A stretch of 64,000 bases of DNA from Hippophae tibetana (lineage: Eukaryota; Streptophyta; Magnoliopsida; Rosales; Elaeagnaceae). How positions within the stretch are numbered: the first letter of the stretch is position 1; each line of letters begins with the position of its first letter. Below the pieces are notes generated by a model. That model was not told the origin of the DNA, did not search any database, and saw only the letters and a list, made by a program, of their open reading frames with translations. Shown here in pieces: positions 13,550 through 26,493 of the stretch. The stretch spans positions 35,307,843-35,371,842 of the forward strand of contig CM072810.1 in NCBI GenBank assembly GCA_037013495.1, written 5' to 3'. The position numbers and the translations under genes are program-made.

Positions 13550-16500
13550 AAAAAAGGTAATCCGAGCTCTAAAATGATTATTTCAATGAATTTATAGTTG
13601 TATTTCTTCCAAGCAACTTCAAACATTTTGGAGACCACTCATATAGGCATTTGAGCAAAAAATAAATGTAGAACTATGTAGCTGAACATAAATTTTGAAC
13701 TCTATATCATGCAAGAGGATGAAACTTTGAACAAATTCTATGCAGGTTTTTCAATCAATTTCAACTACCCGTACAATTTGGATGGACCTATTTGGAAAAA
13801 ACGTAGATTGAGAAAATTGTTGTTATCCTACATTATCATTTTTAAGAAAAAGATACCTTGCTTAAATCCATATAGAAGGCCTGTGAACTTACTGTTAAAT
13901 GAATCAGTTGGGAATTTATTCGAACTGCATTATTTGTTACCAAGATGATAGCAATCCACTTTCGCGGATGGAAAGAGCTTGACTTTATAGACATCAAGTA
14001 TAATGGTACGAGCGAAGCTATTTTGACACAATTGTTAGATATGATGAATCTAATACCAATGAAGAGAAAATATCTATACTTTCCCATAGATTTACTAAAT
14101 TTCTTAGAAAGAATAACCCCGTTTTTAGGGATTTAAGAAAAAGGTAATCCGAGCTCTAAAATGATTATTTCATTGAATTTATAGTTGTATTTCTTCCAAG
14201 CGACTTCAAACATTTTGGAGACCACTCATATAGGCATTTGAGCACAAAACTAAATCTAGAACTATGCAGTTGAACATAAATTTTGAACTCTATATCTTGC
14301 AAGAGGATGAAACTTTGAACAAATTCTATGCAGGTTTTTCAATCATTATCAACTACTCGTACAAGTTGGATGGACCTATTTGGTAAAAAAAGTAGATTGA
14401 GAAAATTGTTGTTAGCCTACATTCTCATTTTCAAGAAAAAGATACCTTGCTTAAATCCATATAGAAGGCCTGTCAACTTGCTGTTAAATGAATCAGTTGG
14501 GAAATTATTGGAACTGCATTATTTGTTGCTAAGATGATAGCAATCCACTTTCGCGGATGGAAAGAGCTTGACTTTATAGACATCAAGTATAGTGGTACGA
14601 GGGAAGCAATTTTGACACAATTGTTAGAATTGATGAATCTAATACCAATGAAGAGAAAATATCTATACTTTCCCATAGATTTACTAAATTTCGTAGAAAG
14701 AATAAACCCGTTTTTAGGGATTTAAGAAAAAGGTAATCCGAGGTCTAAAATGATTATTTCAATGAATTTATAGTTGTATTTCTTCTAAGCGACTTCAAAC
14801 ATTTTGGAGACCACTCATATAGGCATTTGAGCAAAAAAACTAAATCAAGAACTATGCACCTGAACATACATTTTGAACTCTATATCATGCAAGAGGATGA
14901 AACTTTGAACAAATTCTATGCAGGTTTTTCTATCAATATCAACACCTCGTACAATTTGGATGGACCTATTTGTTAAAAAAGTAGATTGAGAAAATGGTTG
15001 TTAGCCTACATTATCATTTCCAAGAAAAAGATACCTTGCTTAAATCCATATAGAGAACCTGTGAACTTACTGTTAAATGAATCAGTTGGGAAATTATTCG
15101 ACCTGCATTATTTGTTGCCAAGATGATAGCAATCCACTTTCGCGGATGGAAAGAGCTTGACTTTATAGACATCAAGTATAGTGATACGAGCGAAGCAATT
15201 TTGACACAATTGTTAGAATTGATGAATCTAATACCAATGAAGAGAAAATATCTATACTTTCCCATAGATATAATAAATTTCTTAGAAAGAATAAACCCGT
15301 TTTTAGGGATTTAAAAAAAAGGTAATCTGAGCTCTAAAATGATTATTTCAATGAATTTATAGTCGTATTTCTTCCAAGCAACTTCAAACATTTTGGGGAC
15401 CACTCATATAGGCATTTGAGCAAAAAATAAATCTAGAACAATGTAGCTGAACATAAATTTTGAACTCTATATCATGCAAGAGGATGAAACTTTGAACAAA
15501 TTCTATGCAGGTTTTTCAATCATTATCAACTACTCGTACAATTTGGATGGACCTATTTGGTAAAAAAAGTAGATTGAGAAAATTGTTGTTAGCCTACATT
15601 ATCATTTTCAAGAAAAAGATACCTTGCTTAAATCCATATAGAAGGCCTGTGAACTTGCTGTTAAATGAATCAGTTCGGAAATTATTCGAACTGCATTATT
15701 TGTTGCTAAGATGATAGCAATCCACTTTCGTGGATGGAAAGAGCTTGACTTTATAGACATCAAGTATAGTGGTACGAGCGAAGCTATTTTGACACAATTG
15801 TGAGATATGATGAATCTAATACCAATGAAGAGAAAATATCTATACTTTCCCATAGATTTACTAAATTTCTTAGAAGGAATAAACCCGTTTTTAGGGATTT
15901 AAGAAAAAGGTAATCCGAGCTCTAAAATGATTATTTCATTGAATTTATAGTTGTATTTCTTCCAAGCGACTTCAAACATTTTGGAGACCACTCATATAGG
16001 CATTTGAGCAAAAAACTAAATCTAGAACTATGCAGCTGAACATAAATTTTGAACTCTATATCTTGCAAGAGGATGAAACTTTGAACAAATTCTATGCAGG
16101 TTTTTCAATCATTATCAACTACTCGTACAAGTTGGATGGACCTATTTGGTAAAAAAAGTAGATTGAGAAAATTGTTGTTAGCCTACATTCTCATTTTCAA
16201 GAAAAAGATACCTTGCTTAAATCCATATAGAAGGCCTGTCAACTTGCTGTTAAATGAATCAGTTGGGAAATTATTCGAACTGCATTATTTGTTGCTAAGA
16301 TGATAGCAATCCACTTTCGCGGATGGAAAGAGCTTGACTTTATAGACATCAAGTATAGTGGTACGAGGGAAGCAATTTTGACACAATTGTTAGAATTGAT
16401 GAATCTAATACCAATGAAGAGAAAATATCTATACTTTCCCATAGATTTACTAAATTTCGTAGAAAGAATAAACCCGTTTTTAGGGATTTAAGAAAAAGGT

Positions 16501-19434
16501 AATCCGAGGTCTAAAATGATTATTTCAATGAATTTATAGTTGTATTTCTTCTAAGCGACTTCAAACATTTTGGAGACCACTCATATAGGCATTTGAGCAA
16601 AAAAACTAAATCAAGAACTATGCACCTGAACATACATTTTGAACTCTATATCATGGAAGAGGATGAAACTTTGAACAAATTCTATGCAGGTTTTTCTATC
16701 AATATCAACACCCCGTACAATTTGGATGGACCTATTTGTTAAAAAAGTAGATTGAGAAAATGGTTGTTAGCCTACATTATCATTTCCAAGAAAAAGATAC
16801 CTTGCTTAAATCCATATAGAGAACCTGTGAACTTACTGTTAAATGAATCAGTTGGGAAATTATTCGACCTGCATTATTTGTTGCCAAGATGATAGCAATC
16901 CACTTTCGCGGATGGAAAGAGCTTGACTTTATAGACATCAAGTATAGTGGTACGAGCGAAGCAATTTTGACACAATTGTTAGAATTGATGAATCTAATAC
17001 CAATGAAGAGAAAATATCTATACTTTCCCATAGATTTACTAAATTTCTTAGAAAGAATAAACCCGTTTTTAGGGATTTAAAAAAAAGGTAATCTGAGCTC
17101 TAAAATGATTATTTCAATGAATTTATAGTCGTATTTCTTCCAAGCAACTTCAAACATTTTGGGGACCACTCATATAGGCATTTGAGCAAAAAATAAATCT
17201 AGAACTATGTAGCTGAACATAAATTTTGAACTCTATATCATGCAAGAGGATGAAACTTTGAACAAATTCTATGCAGGTTTTTCAATCATTATCAACTACT
17301 CGTACAATTTGGATGGACCTATTTGGTAAAAAAAGTAGATTGAGAAAATTGTTGTTAGCCTACATTATCATTTTCAAGAAAAAGATACCTTGCTTAAATC
17401 CATATAGAAGGCCTGTGAACTTGCTGTTAAATGAATCAGTTCGGAAATTATTCGAACTGCAATATTTGAAGCTAAGATGATAGCAATCCACTTTCGTGGA
17501 TGGAAAGAGCTTGACTTTATAGACATCAAGTATAGTGGTACGAGCGAAGCTATTTTGACACAATTGTGAGATATGATGAATCTAATACCAATGAAGAGAA
17601 AATATCTATACTTTCCCATAGATTTACTAAATTTCTTAGAAGGAATAAACCCGTTTTTAGGGATTTAAGAAAAAGGTAATCCGAGCTCTAAAATGATTAT
17701 TTCATTGAATTTATAGTTGTATTTCTTCCAAGCGACTTCAAACATTTTGGAGACCACTCATATAGGCATTTGAGCAAAAAACTAAATCTAGAACTATGCA
17801 GCTGAACATAAATTTTGAACTCTATATCTTGCAAGAGGATGAAACTTTGAACAAATTCTATGCAGGTTTTTCAATCAATTTCAACTACCCGTACAATTTG
17901 GATGGACCTATTTGGAAAAATCGTAGATTGAGAAAATTGTTGTTATCCTACATTATCATTTTTAAGAAAAAGATACCTTGCTTAAATCCATATAGAAGGC
18001 CTGTGAACTTACTGTTAAATGAATCAGTTGGGAATTTATTCGAACTGCATTATTTGTTACCAAGATGATAGCAATCCACTTCCGTGGACGGAAAGAGATT
18101 GACTTTATAGACATCAAGTATAGTGGTACGAGCGGAGCAATTTTGACACAATTGTTAGAATTGATGAATCTAATACCAATGAAGAGAAAATATCTATACT
18201 TTCCCATAGATTTACTAAATTTCGTAGAAAGAATAAACCCGTTTTTAGGGATTTAAGAAAAAGGTAATCCGAGCTCTAAAATGATTATTTCAATGAATTT
18301 ATAGTTGTATTTCTTCCAAGCGACTTCAAACATTTTGGAGACCACTCATATAGGCATTTGAGCAAAAAAACTAAATCTAGAACTATGTAGCTGAACATAC
18401 ATTTTGAACTCTATATCATGCAAGAGGATGAAACTTTGAACAAATTCTACGCAGGTTTTTCAATCAATATCAACTACTCGTACAATTTGGATGGACCTAT
18501 TTGGAAAAAACGTAGATTGAGAAAATTGTTGTTAGCCTACATTATCATTTTCAAGAAAAAGATACCTTGCTTAAATCCATATAGAAGGCCTGTGAACTTG
18601 CTGTTAAATGAATCAGTTCGGAAATTATTCGAACTGCATTATTTGTTGCTAAGATGATAACAATCCACTTTCGCGGATGGAAAGAGCTAGACTTTATAGA
18701 CATCAAGTATAGTGGTACGAGAGAAGCTATTTTGACACAATTGTTAGATATGATGAATCTAATACCAATGAAGAGAAAATATCTATACTTTCCTATAGAT
18801 TTACTAAATTTCTTAGAAAGAATAAACCCGTTTTTAGGGATTTAAGAAAAAGGTAATCCGAGCTCTAAAATGATTATTTCATTGAATTTATAGTTGTATT
18901 TCTTCCAAGCGACTTCAAACATTTTGGAGACCACTCATATAGGCATTTGAGCAAAAAACTAAATCTAGAACTATGCAGCTGAACATAAATTTTGAACTCT
19001 ATATCTTGCAAGAGGATGAAACTTTGAACAAATTCTATGCAGCTTTTTCAATCATTATCAACTACTCGTACAATTTGGATGGACCTATTTTGGTAAAAAA
19101 GTAGATTGAGAAAATGGTTGTTAGCCTACATTATCATTTCCAAGAAAAAGATACCTTGCTTAAATCCATATAGAAGGCCTGTGAACTTACTATTAAATGA
19201 ATTAGTTGGGAAATTATTCGAACTGCATTATTTGTTACCAAGATGATAGCAATCCACTTTCGTGGACGGAAAGAGCTTGACTTTATAGACATCAAGTATA
19301 GTCGTACGAGCGGAGCAATTTTGACACAATTGTTAGAATTGATGAATCTAATACCAATGAAGAGAAAATATCTATACTTTCCCATAGATTTACTAAATTT
19401 CGTAGAAAGAATAAACCCGTTTTTAGGGATTTAA
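13550..19434 (+). repeat. 10-monomer HOR, first copy (M24-M33, 5885 bp)
   Basis: Monomers end at 14136, 14725, 15314, 15902, 16491, 17080, 17668, 18256, 18845 and 19434. The unit is M24, then A-B-C-A-B-C (M25-M30), then M31, M32 and M33. M24 is marked by AATAAATGTAG and by ATAACCCCG near its end. M31 has GGAGCAATTTT with AAAGAGATTG. M32 has AAGATGATAACAATCC. M33 has GCAGCTTTTTC and TAGTCGTACG. All of these markers reappear in the same order in 19435-24729, which defines the unit. Shared rare variants make a tandem duplication of the whole block far more likely than chance resemblance. Confidence 0.85.
14137..17668 (+). repeat. Nested 3-monomer ABC repeat, two copies (1766 bp each)
   Basis: Monomers M25-M27 and M28-M30 form two copies at an offset of exactly 1766 bp (14725 to 16491, 15314 to 17080, 15902 to 17668). 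Type A has TACAAGTTGG, CATTCTCATTTTC and CCTGTCAAC. Type B has AAATCAAGAAC, GCACCTGAAC, TTTTCTATCAATATC and AGAGAACCTG. Type C has GGTAATCTGAGC, ATAGTCGTATT, TTTTGGGGACC and AATTGTGAGATATG. Differences between the two copies are few. One is GAACAATGTAG in M27 against GAACTATGTAG in M30. The ABC repeat lies entirely inside the 10-monomer unit, so it arose before that unit was duplicated. M22-M23 are a further, more distant B-C pair upstream. Confidence 0.85.
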
Positions 19435-22400
19435 GAAAAAGGTAATCCGAGCTCTAAAATGATTATTTCATTGAATTTATAGTTGTATTTCTTCCAAGCA
19501 ACTTCAAACATTTTGGAGACCACTCATATAGGCATTTGAGCAAAAAATAAATGTAGAACTATGTAGCTGAACATAAATTTTGAACTCTATATCATGCAAG
19601 AGGATGAAACTTTGAACAAATTCTATGCAGGTTTTTCAATCAATTTCAACTACCCGTACAATTTGGATGGACCTATTTGGAAAAAACGTAGATTGAGAAA
19701 ATTGTTGTTATCCTACATTATCATTTTTAAGAAAAAGATACCTTGCTTAAATCCATATAGAAGGCCTGTGAACTTACTGTTAAATGAATCAGTTGGGAAT
19801 TTATTCGAACTGCATTATTTGTTACCAAGATGATAGCAATCCACTTTCGCGGATGGAAAGAGCTTGACTTTATAGACATCAAGTATTATGGTACGAACGA
19901 AGCTATTTTGACACAATTGTTAGATATGATGAATCTAATACCAATGAAGAGAAAATATCTATACTTTCCCATAGATTTACTAAATTTCTTAGAAAGAATA
20001 ACCCCGTTTTTAGGGATTTAAGAAAAAGGTAATCCGAGCTCTAAAATGATTATTTCATTGAATTTATAGTTGTATTTCTTCCAAGCGACTTCAAACATTT
20101 TGGAGACCACTCATATAGGCATTTGAGCACAAAACTAAATCTAGAACTATGCAGTTGAACATAAATTTTGAACTCTATATCTTGCAAGAGGATGAAACTT
20201 TGAACAAATTCTATGCAGGTTTTTCAATCATTATCAACTACTCGTACAAGTTGGATGGACCTATTTGGTAAAAAAAGTAGATTGAGAAAATTGCTGTTAG
20301 CCTACATTCTCATTTTCAAGAAAAAGATACCTTGCTTAAATCCATATAGAAGGCCTGTCAACTTACTGTTAAATGAATCAGTTGGGAAATTATTCGACCT
20401 GCATTATTTGTTGCCAAGATGATAGCAATCCACTTTCGCGGATGGAAAGAGCTTGACTTTATAGACATCAAGTATAGTGATACGAGCGAAGCAATTTTGA
20501 CACAATTGTTAGAATTGATGAATCTAATACCAATGAAGAGAAAATATCTATACTTTCCCATAGATATAATAAATTTCTTAGAAAGAATAAACCCGTTTTT
20601 AGGGATTTAAAAAAAAGGTAATCTGAGCTCTAAAATGATTATTTCAATGAATTTATAGTCGTATTTCTTCCAAGCAACTTCAAACATTTTGGGGACCACT
20701 CATATAGGCATTTGAGCAAAAAATAAATCTAGAACAATGTAGCTGAACATAAATTTTGAACTCTATATCATGCAAGAGGATGAAACTTTGAACAAATTCT
20801 ATGCAGGTTTTTCAATCATTATCAACTACTCGTACAATTTGGATGGACCTATTTGGTAAAAAAAGTAGATTGAGAAAATTGTTGTTAGCCTACATTATCA
20901 TTTTCAAGAAAAAGATACCTTGCTTAAATCCATATAGAAGGCCTGTGAACTTGCTGTTAAATGAATCAGTTCGGAAATTATTCGAACTGCATTATTTGTT
21001 GCTAAGATGATAGCAATCCACTTTCGTGGATGGAAAGAGCTTGACTTTATAGACATCAAGTATAGTGGTACGAGCGAAGCTATTTTGACACAATTGTGAG
21101 ATATGATGAATCTAATACCAATGAAGAGAAAATATCTATACTTTCCCATAGATTTACTAAATTTCTTAGAAGGAATAAACCCGTTTTTAGGGATTTAAGA
21201 AAAAGGTAATCCGAGCTCTAAAATGATTATTTCATTGAATTTATAGTTGTATTTCTTCCAAGCGACTTCAAACATTTTGGAGACCACTCATATAGGCATT
21301 TGAGCAAAAAACTAAATCTAGAACTATGCAGCTGAACATAAATTTTGAACTCTATATCTTGCAAGAGGATGAAACTTTGAACAAATTCTATGCAGGTTTT
21401 TCAATCATTATCAACTACTCGTACAAGTTGGATGGACCTATTTGGTAAAAAAAGTAGATTGAGAAAATTGTTGTTAGCCTACATTCTCATTTTCAAGAAA
21501 AAGATACCTTGCTTAAATCCATATAGAAGGCCTGTCAACTTGCTGTTAAATGAATCAGTTGGGAAATTATTGGAACTGCATTATTTGTTGCTAAGATGAT
21601 AGCAATCCACTTTCGCGGATGGAAAGAGCTTGACTTTATAGACATCAAGTATAGTGGTACGAGGGAAGCAATTTTGACACAATTGTTAGAATTGATGAAT
21701 CTAATACCAATGAAGAGAAAATATCTATACTTTCCCATAGATTTACTAAATTTCGTAGAAAGAATAAACCCGTTTTTAGGGATTTAAGAAAAAGGTAATC
21801 CGAGGTCTAAAATGATTATTTCAATGAATTTATAGTTGTATTTCTTCTAAGCGACTTCAAACATTTTGGAGACCACTCATATAGGCATTTGAGCAAAAAA
21901 ACTAAATCAAGAACTATGCACCTGAACATACATTTTGAACTCTATATCATGCAAGAGGATGAAACTTTGAACAAATTCTATGCAGGTTTTTCTATCAATA
22001 TCAACACCTCGTACAATTTGGATGGACCTATTTGTTAAAAAAGTAGATTGAGAAAATGGTTGTTAGCCTACATTATCATTTCCAAGAAAAAGATACCTTG
22101 CTTAAATCCATATAGAGAACCTGTGAACTTACTGTTAAATGAATCAGTTGGGAAATTATTCGACCTGCATTATTTGTTGCCAAGATGATAGCAATCCACT
22201 TTCGCGGATGGAAAGAGCTTGACTTTATAGACATCAAGTATAGTGATACGAGCGAAGCAATTTTTACACAATTGTTAGAATTGATGAATCTAATACCAAT
22301 GAAGAGAAAATATCTATACTTTCCCATAGATTTACTAAATTTCTTAGAAAGAATAAACCCGTTTTTAGGGATTTAAAAAAAAGGTAATCTGAGCTCTAAA

Positions 22401-24729
22401 ATGATTATTTCAATGAATTTATAGTCGTATTTCTTCCAAGCAACTTCAAACATTTTGGGGACCACTCATATAGGCATTTGAGCAAAAAATAAATCTAGAA
22501 CTATGTAGCTGAACATAAATTTTGAACTCTATATCATGCAAGAGGATGAAACTTTGAACAAATTCTATGCAGGTTTTTTAATCATTATCAACTACTCGTA
22601 CAATTTGGATGGACCTATTTGGTAAAAAAAGTAGATTGAGAAAATTGTTGTTAGCCTACATTATCATTTTCAAGAAAAAGATACCTTGCTTAAATCCATA
22701 TAGAAGGCCTGTGAACTTGCTGTTAAATGAATCAGTTCGGAAATTATTCGAACTGCAATATTTGTTGCTAAGATGATAGCAATCCACTTTCGTGGATGGA
22801 AAGAGCTTGACTTTATAGACATCAAGTATAGTGGTACGAGCGAAGCTATTTTGACACAATTGTGAGATATGATGAATCTAATACCAATGAAGAGAAAATA
22901 TCTATACTTTCCCATAGATTTACTAAATTTCTTAGAAGGAATAAACCCGTTTTTAGGGATTTAAGAAAAAGGTAATCCGAGCTCTAAAATGATTATTTCA
23001 TTGAATTTATAGTTGTATTTCTTCCAAGCGACTTCAAACATTTTGGAGACCACTCATATAGGCATTTGAGCAAAAAACTAAATCTAGAACTATGCAGCTG
23101 AACATAAATTTTGAACTCTATATCTTGCAAGAGGATGAAACTTTGAACAAATTCTATGCAGGTTTTTCAATCAATTTCAACTACCCGTACAATTTGGATG
23201 GACCTATTTGGAAAAACGTAGATTGAGAAAATTGTTGTTATCCTACATTATCATTTTTAAGAAAAAGATACCTTGCTTAAATCCATATAGAAGGCCTGTG
23301 AACTTACTGTTAAATGAATCAGTTGGGAATTTATTCGAACTGCATTATTTGTTACCAAGATGATAGCAATCCACTTCCGTGGACGGAAAGAGATTGACTT
23401 TATAGACATCAAGTATAGTGGTACGAGCGGAGCAATTTTGACACAATTGTTAGAATTGATGAATCTAATACCAATGAAGAGAAAATATCTATACTTTCCC
23501 ATAGATTTACTAAATTTCGTAGAAAGAATAAACCCGTTTTTAGGGATTTAAGAAAAAGGTAATCCGAGCTCTAAAATGATTATTTCAATGAATTTATAGT
23601 TGTATTTCTTCCAAGCGACTTCAAACATTTTGGAGACCACTCATATAGGCATTTGAGCAAAAAAACTAAATCTAGAACTATGTAGCTGAACATACATTTT
23701 GAACTCTATATCATGCAAGAGGATGAAACTTTGAACAAATTCTACGCAGGTTTTTCAATCAATATCAACTACTCGTACAATTTGGATGGACCTATTTGGA
23801 AAAAACGTAGATTGAGAAAATTGTTGTTAGCCTACATTATCATTTTCAAGAAAAAGATACCTTGCTTAAATCCATATAGAAGGCCTGTGAACTTGCTGTT
23901 AAATGAATCAGTTCGGAAATTATTCGAACTGCATTATTTGTTGCTAAGATGATAACAATCCACTTTCGCGGATGGGAAGAGCTAGACTTTATAGACATCA
24001 AGTATAGTGGTACGAGCGAAGCTATTTTGACACAATTGTTAGATATGATGAATCTAATACCAATGAAGAGAAAATATCTATACTTTCCTATAGATTTACT
24101 AAATTTCTTAGAAAGAATAAACCCGTTTTTAGGGATTTAAGAAAAAGGTAATCCGAGCTCTAAAATGATTATTTCATTGAATTTATAGTTGTATTTCTTC
24201 CATGTGACTTCAAACATTTTGGAGACCACTCATATAGGCATTTGAGCAAAAAACTAAATCTAGAACTATGCAGCTGAACATAAATTTTGAACTCTATATC
24301 TTGCAAGAGGATGAAACTTTGAACAAATTCTATGCAGCTTTTTCAATCATTATCAACTACTCGTACAATTTGGATGGACCTATTTTGGTAAAAAAGTAGA
24401 TTGAGAAAATGGTTGTTAGCCTACATTATCATTTCCAAGAAAAAGATACCTTGCTTAAATCCATATAGAAGGCCTGTGAACTTACTATTAAATGAATTAG
24501 TTGGGAAATTATTCGAACTGCATTATTTGTTACCAAGATGATAGCAATCCACTTTCGTGGACGGAAAGAGCTTGACTTTATAGACATCAAGTATAGTCGT
24601 ACGAGCGGAGCAATTTTGACACAATTGTTAGAATTGATGAATCTAATACCAATGAAGAGAAAATATCTATACTTTCCCATAGATTTACTAAATTTCGTAG
24701 AAAGAATAAACCTGTTTTTAGGGATTTAA
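19435..24729 (+). repeat. 10-monomer HOR, second copy reduced to 9 monomers (M34-M42, 5295 bp)
   Basis: Monomers end at 20021, 20610, 21198, 21787, 22376, 22964, 23551, 24140 and 24729. M34 matches M24 at offset 5885. M35 is an A/B hybrid. M36-M42 then match M27-M33 at offset 5296, falling to 5295 after a single-base loss near 23210 (M40 against M31). The loss of one monomer is explained by the M35 crossover. M37 and M38 share rare variants with M25 and M26 (TTATTGGAACTG, AGTGATACG) rather than with their positional partners M28 and M29, so the copy is a mosaic of the two nested ABC units. Confidence 0.85.
20022..20610 (+). repeat. Hybrid monomer M35 (type A joined to type B)
   Basis: Up to C at 20359 this monomer follows M25, with AGCACAAAAC, GCAGTTGAAC, TACAAGTTGG, CATTCTCATTTTC and CCTGTCAAC. 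From A at 20365 on it follows M26, with CTTACTGTT, TTCGACCTGC, AGTGATACG and GATATAATAAATTT. The exchange point is thus confined to a few bases, 20359-20365, between diagnostic sites. The result replaces A-B by one monomer of normal length (589 bp) and accounts for the 10-to-9 reduction of the second HOR copy. Confidence 0.82.
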
Positions 24730-26493
24730 GAAAAAGGTAATCCGAGCTCTAAAATGATTATTTCATTGAATTTATAGTTGTATTTCATCCAAGCGAATTC
24801 AAACATTTTGGAGACCACTCATATAGTCATTTGAGCAAAAAACTAAATCTAGAACTATGCAGCTGAACAAAAATTGTGAACTCTATATCTTGCAAGAGGA
24901 TGAAACTTTGAACAAATTCTATGCAGGTTTTTCAATCATTATCAACTACTCGTACAATTTGGATGGACCTATTTGTTAAAAAAGTAGATTGAGAAAATGG
25001 TTGTTAGCCTACATTATCATTTCCAAGAAAAAGATACCTTGCTTAAATCCATATAGAAGGGCTGTGAACTTACTGTTAAATGAATTAGTTGGGAAATTAT
25101 TCGAACTGCATTATTTGTTACCAAGATGATAGCAATCCACTTTCGTGGACGGAAAGAGCTTGACTTTATAGACATCAAGTATAGTGGTACGAGCGGAGCA
25201 ATTTTGACACAATTGTTAGAATTGATGAATCTAATACCAATGAAGAGCAAATATCTATACTTTCCCATAGATTTACTAAATTTCGTAGAAAGAATAAACC
25301 CGTTTTTAGGGATTTAAGAAAAAGGTAATCCGAGCTCTAAAATGATTATTTCAATGAATTTATAGCTGTATTTCTTCCAAGCGACTTCAAACATTGTGGA
25401 GACCAGTCATATAGGCATTTGAGCAAAAAACTAAACCTAGAACTATGCAGCTAAGCAGAAATTTTGAACTCTATATCATGCAAGAGGATGAAACTTTGAA
25501 CAACTTCTACGCAGGTTTTTCAATCATTATCAACTACTCGTACAATTTGGATGGACCTATTTGGAAAAAATGTAGATTGAGAAAATTGTTGTTAGCCTAC
25601 ATTATCATTTTCAAGAAAAAGATACCTTGCTTAAATCCATATAGAAGACCTGTGAACTTGCTGTTAAATGAATCAGTTCGGAAATTATTCGAACTGCATT
25701 ATTTGTTGCTAAGATGATAACAATCCACTTTCGCGGATGGAAAGAGCTTGACTTTATAGACATCAAGTATAGTGGTACGAGCGAAGCTATTTTGACACAA
25801 TTGTTAGATATGATGAATCTAATACCAATGAAGAGAAAATATCTATACTTTCCCATAGATTTTCTATATTTCTTAGAAAGAATAAACCCGTTTTTAGTAA
25901 TTTAAGAAAAAGGTAATCCGAGCTCTAAAATGATTATTTCATTGAATTTATAGTTGTATTTCTTCCAAGCGACATCAAACATTTTGGAGACCACTCATAT
26001 AGGCATTTGAGCAAAAAACTAAATCTAGAACTATGCAGCTGAACATAAATTTTGAACTCTATATCTTGCAAGAGGATGAAACTTTGAACAAATTCTATGC
26101 AGGTTTTTCAATCATTATCAACTACTCGTACAATTTGGATGGACCTATTTGTTAAAAAAGTAGATTGAGAAAATGGTTGTTAGCCTACATTATCATTTCC
26201 AAGAAAAAGATACCTTGCTTAAATCCATATAGAAGGCCTGTGAACTTACTGTTAAATGAATCAGTTGGGAAATTATTCGAACTGCATTATTTGTTCCCAA
26301 GATGATAGCAATCCACTTTCGTGGACGGAAAGAGCTTGACTTTATAGATATCAATTATAGTGGTACGAGCGAAGCAATATTGACACAATTGTTAGAAATG
26401 ATGAATCTAATACCAATGAAGATAAAATATCTATACTTTCCCATAGCTTTACTAAATTTCTTAGAAAGAATAAACCCGTTTTTAGGGATTTAA
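24730..26493 (+). repeat. Transition monomers M43-M45
   Basis: Monomers end at 25317, 25905 and 26493. M43 resembles M33 in its second half (GGAGCAATTTT, TTTCGTAGAA) but has private changes such as AGCGAATTC and AAATTGTGAAC. M44 begins like the p type of the next block (CTAAACCTAG, GAACAACTTC) and ends like M41 in the preceding block (ATGATAACAATCC, TTAGATATGATG). M45 has a first half with TTTGTTAAAAAAG and a second half with TTCCCAAGATG, AAGATAAAATA and ATAGCTTTAC, which belong to the next block. These are junction monomers where two HOR families meet. Confidence 0.75.
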
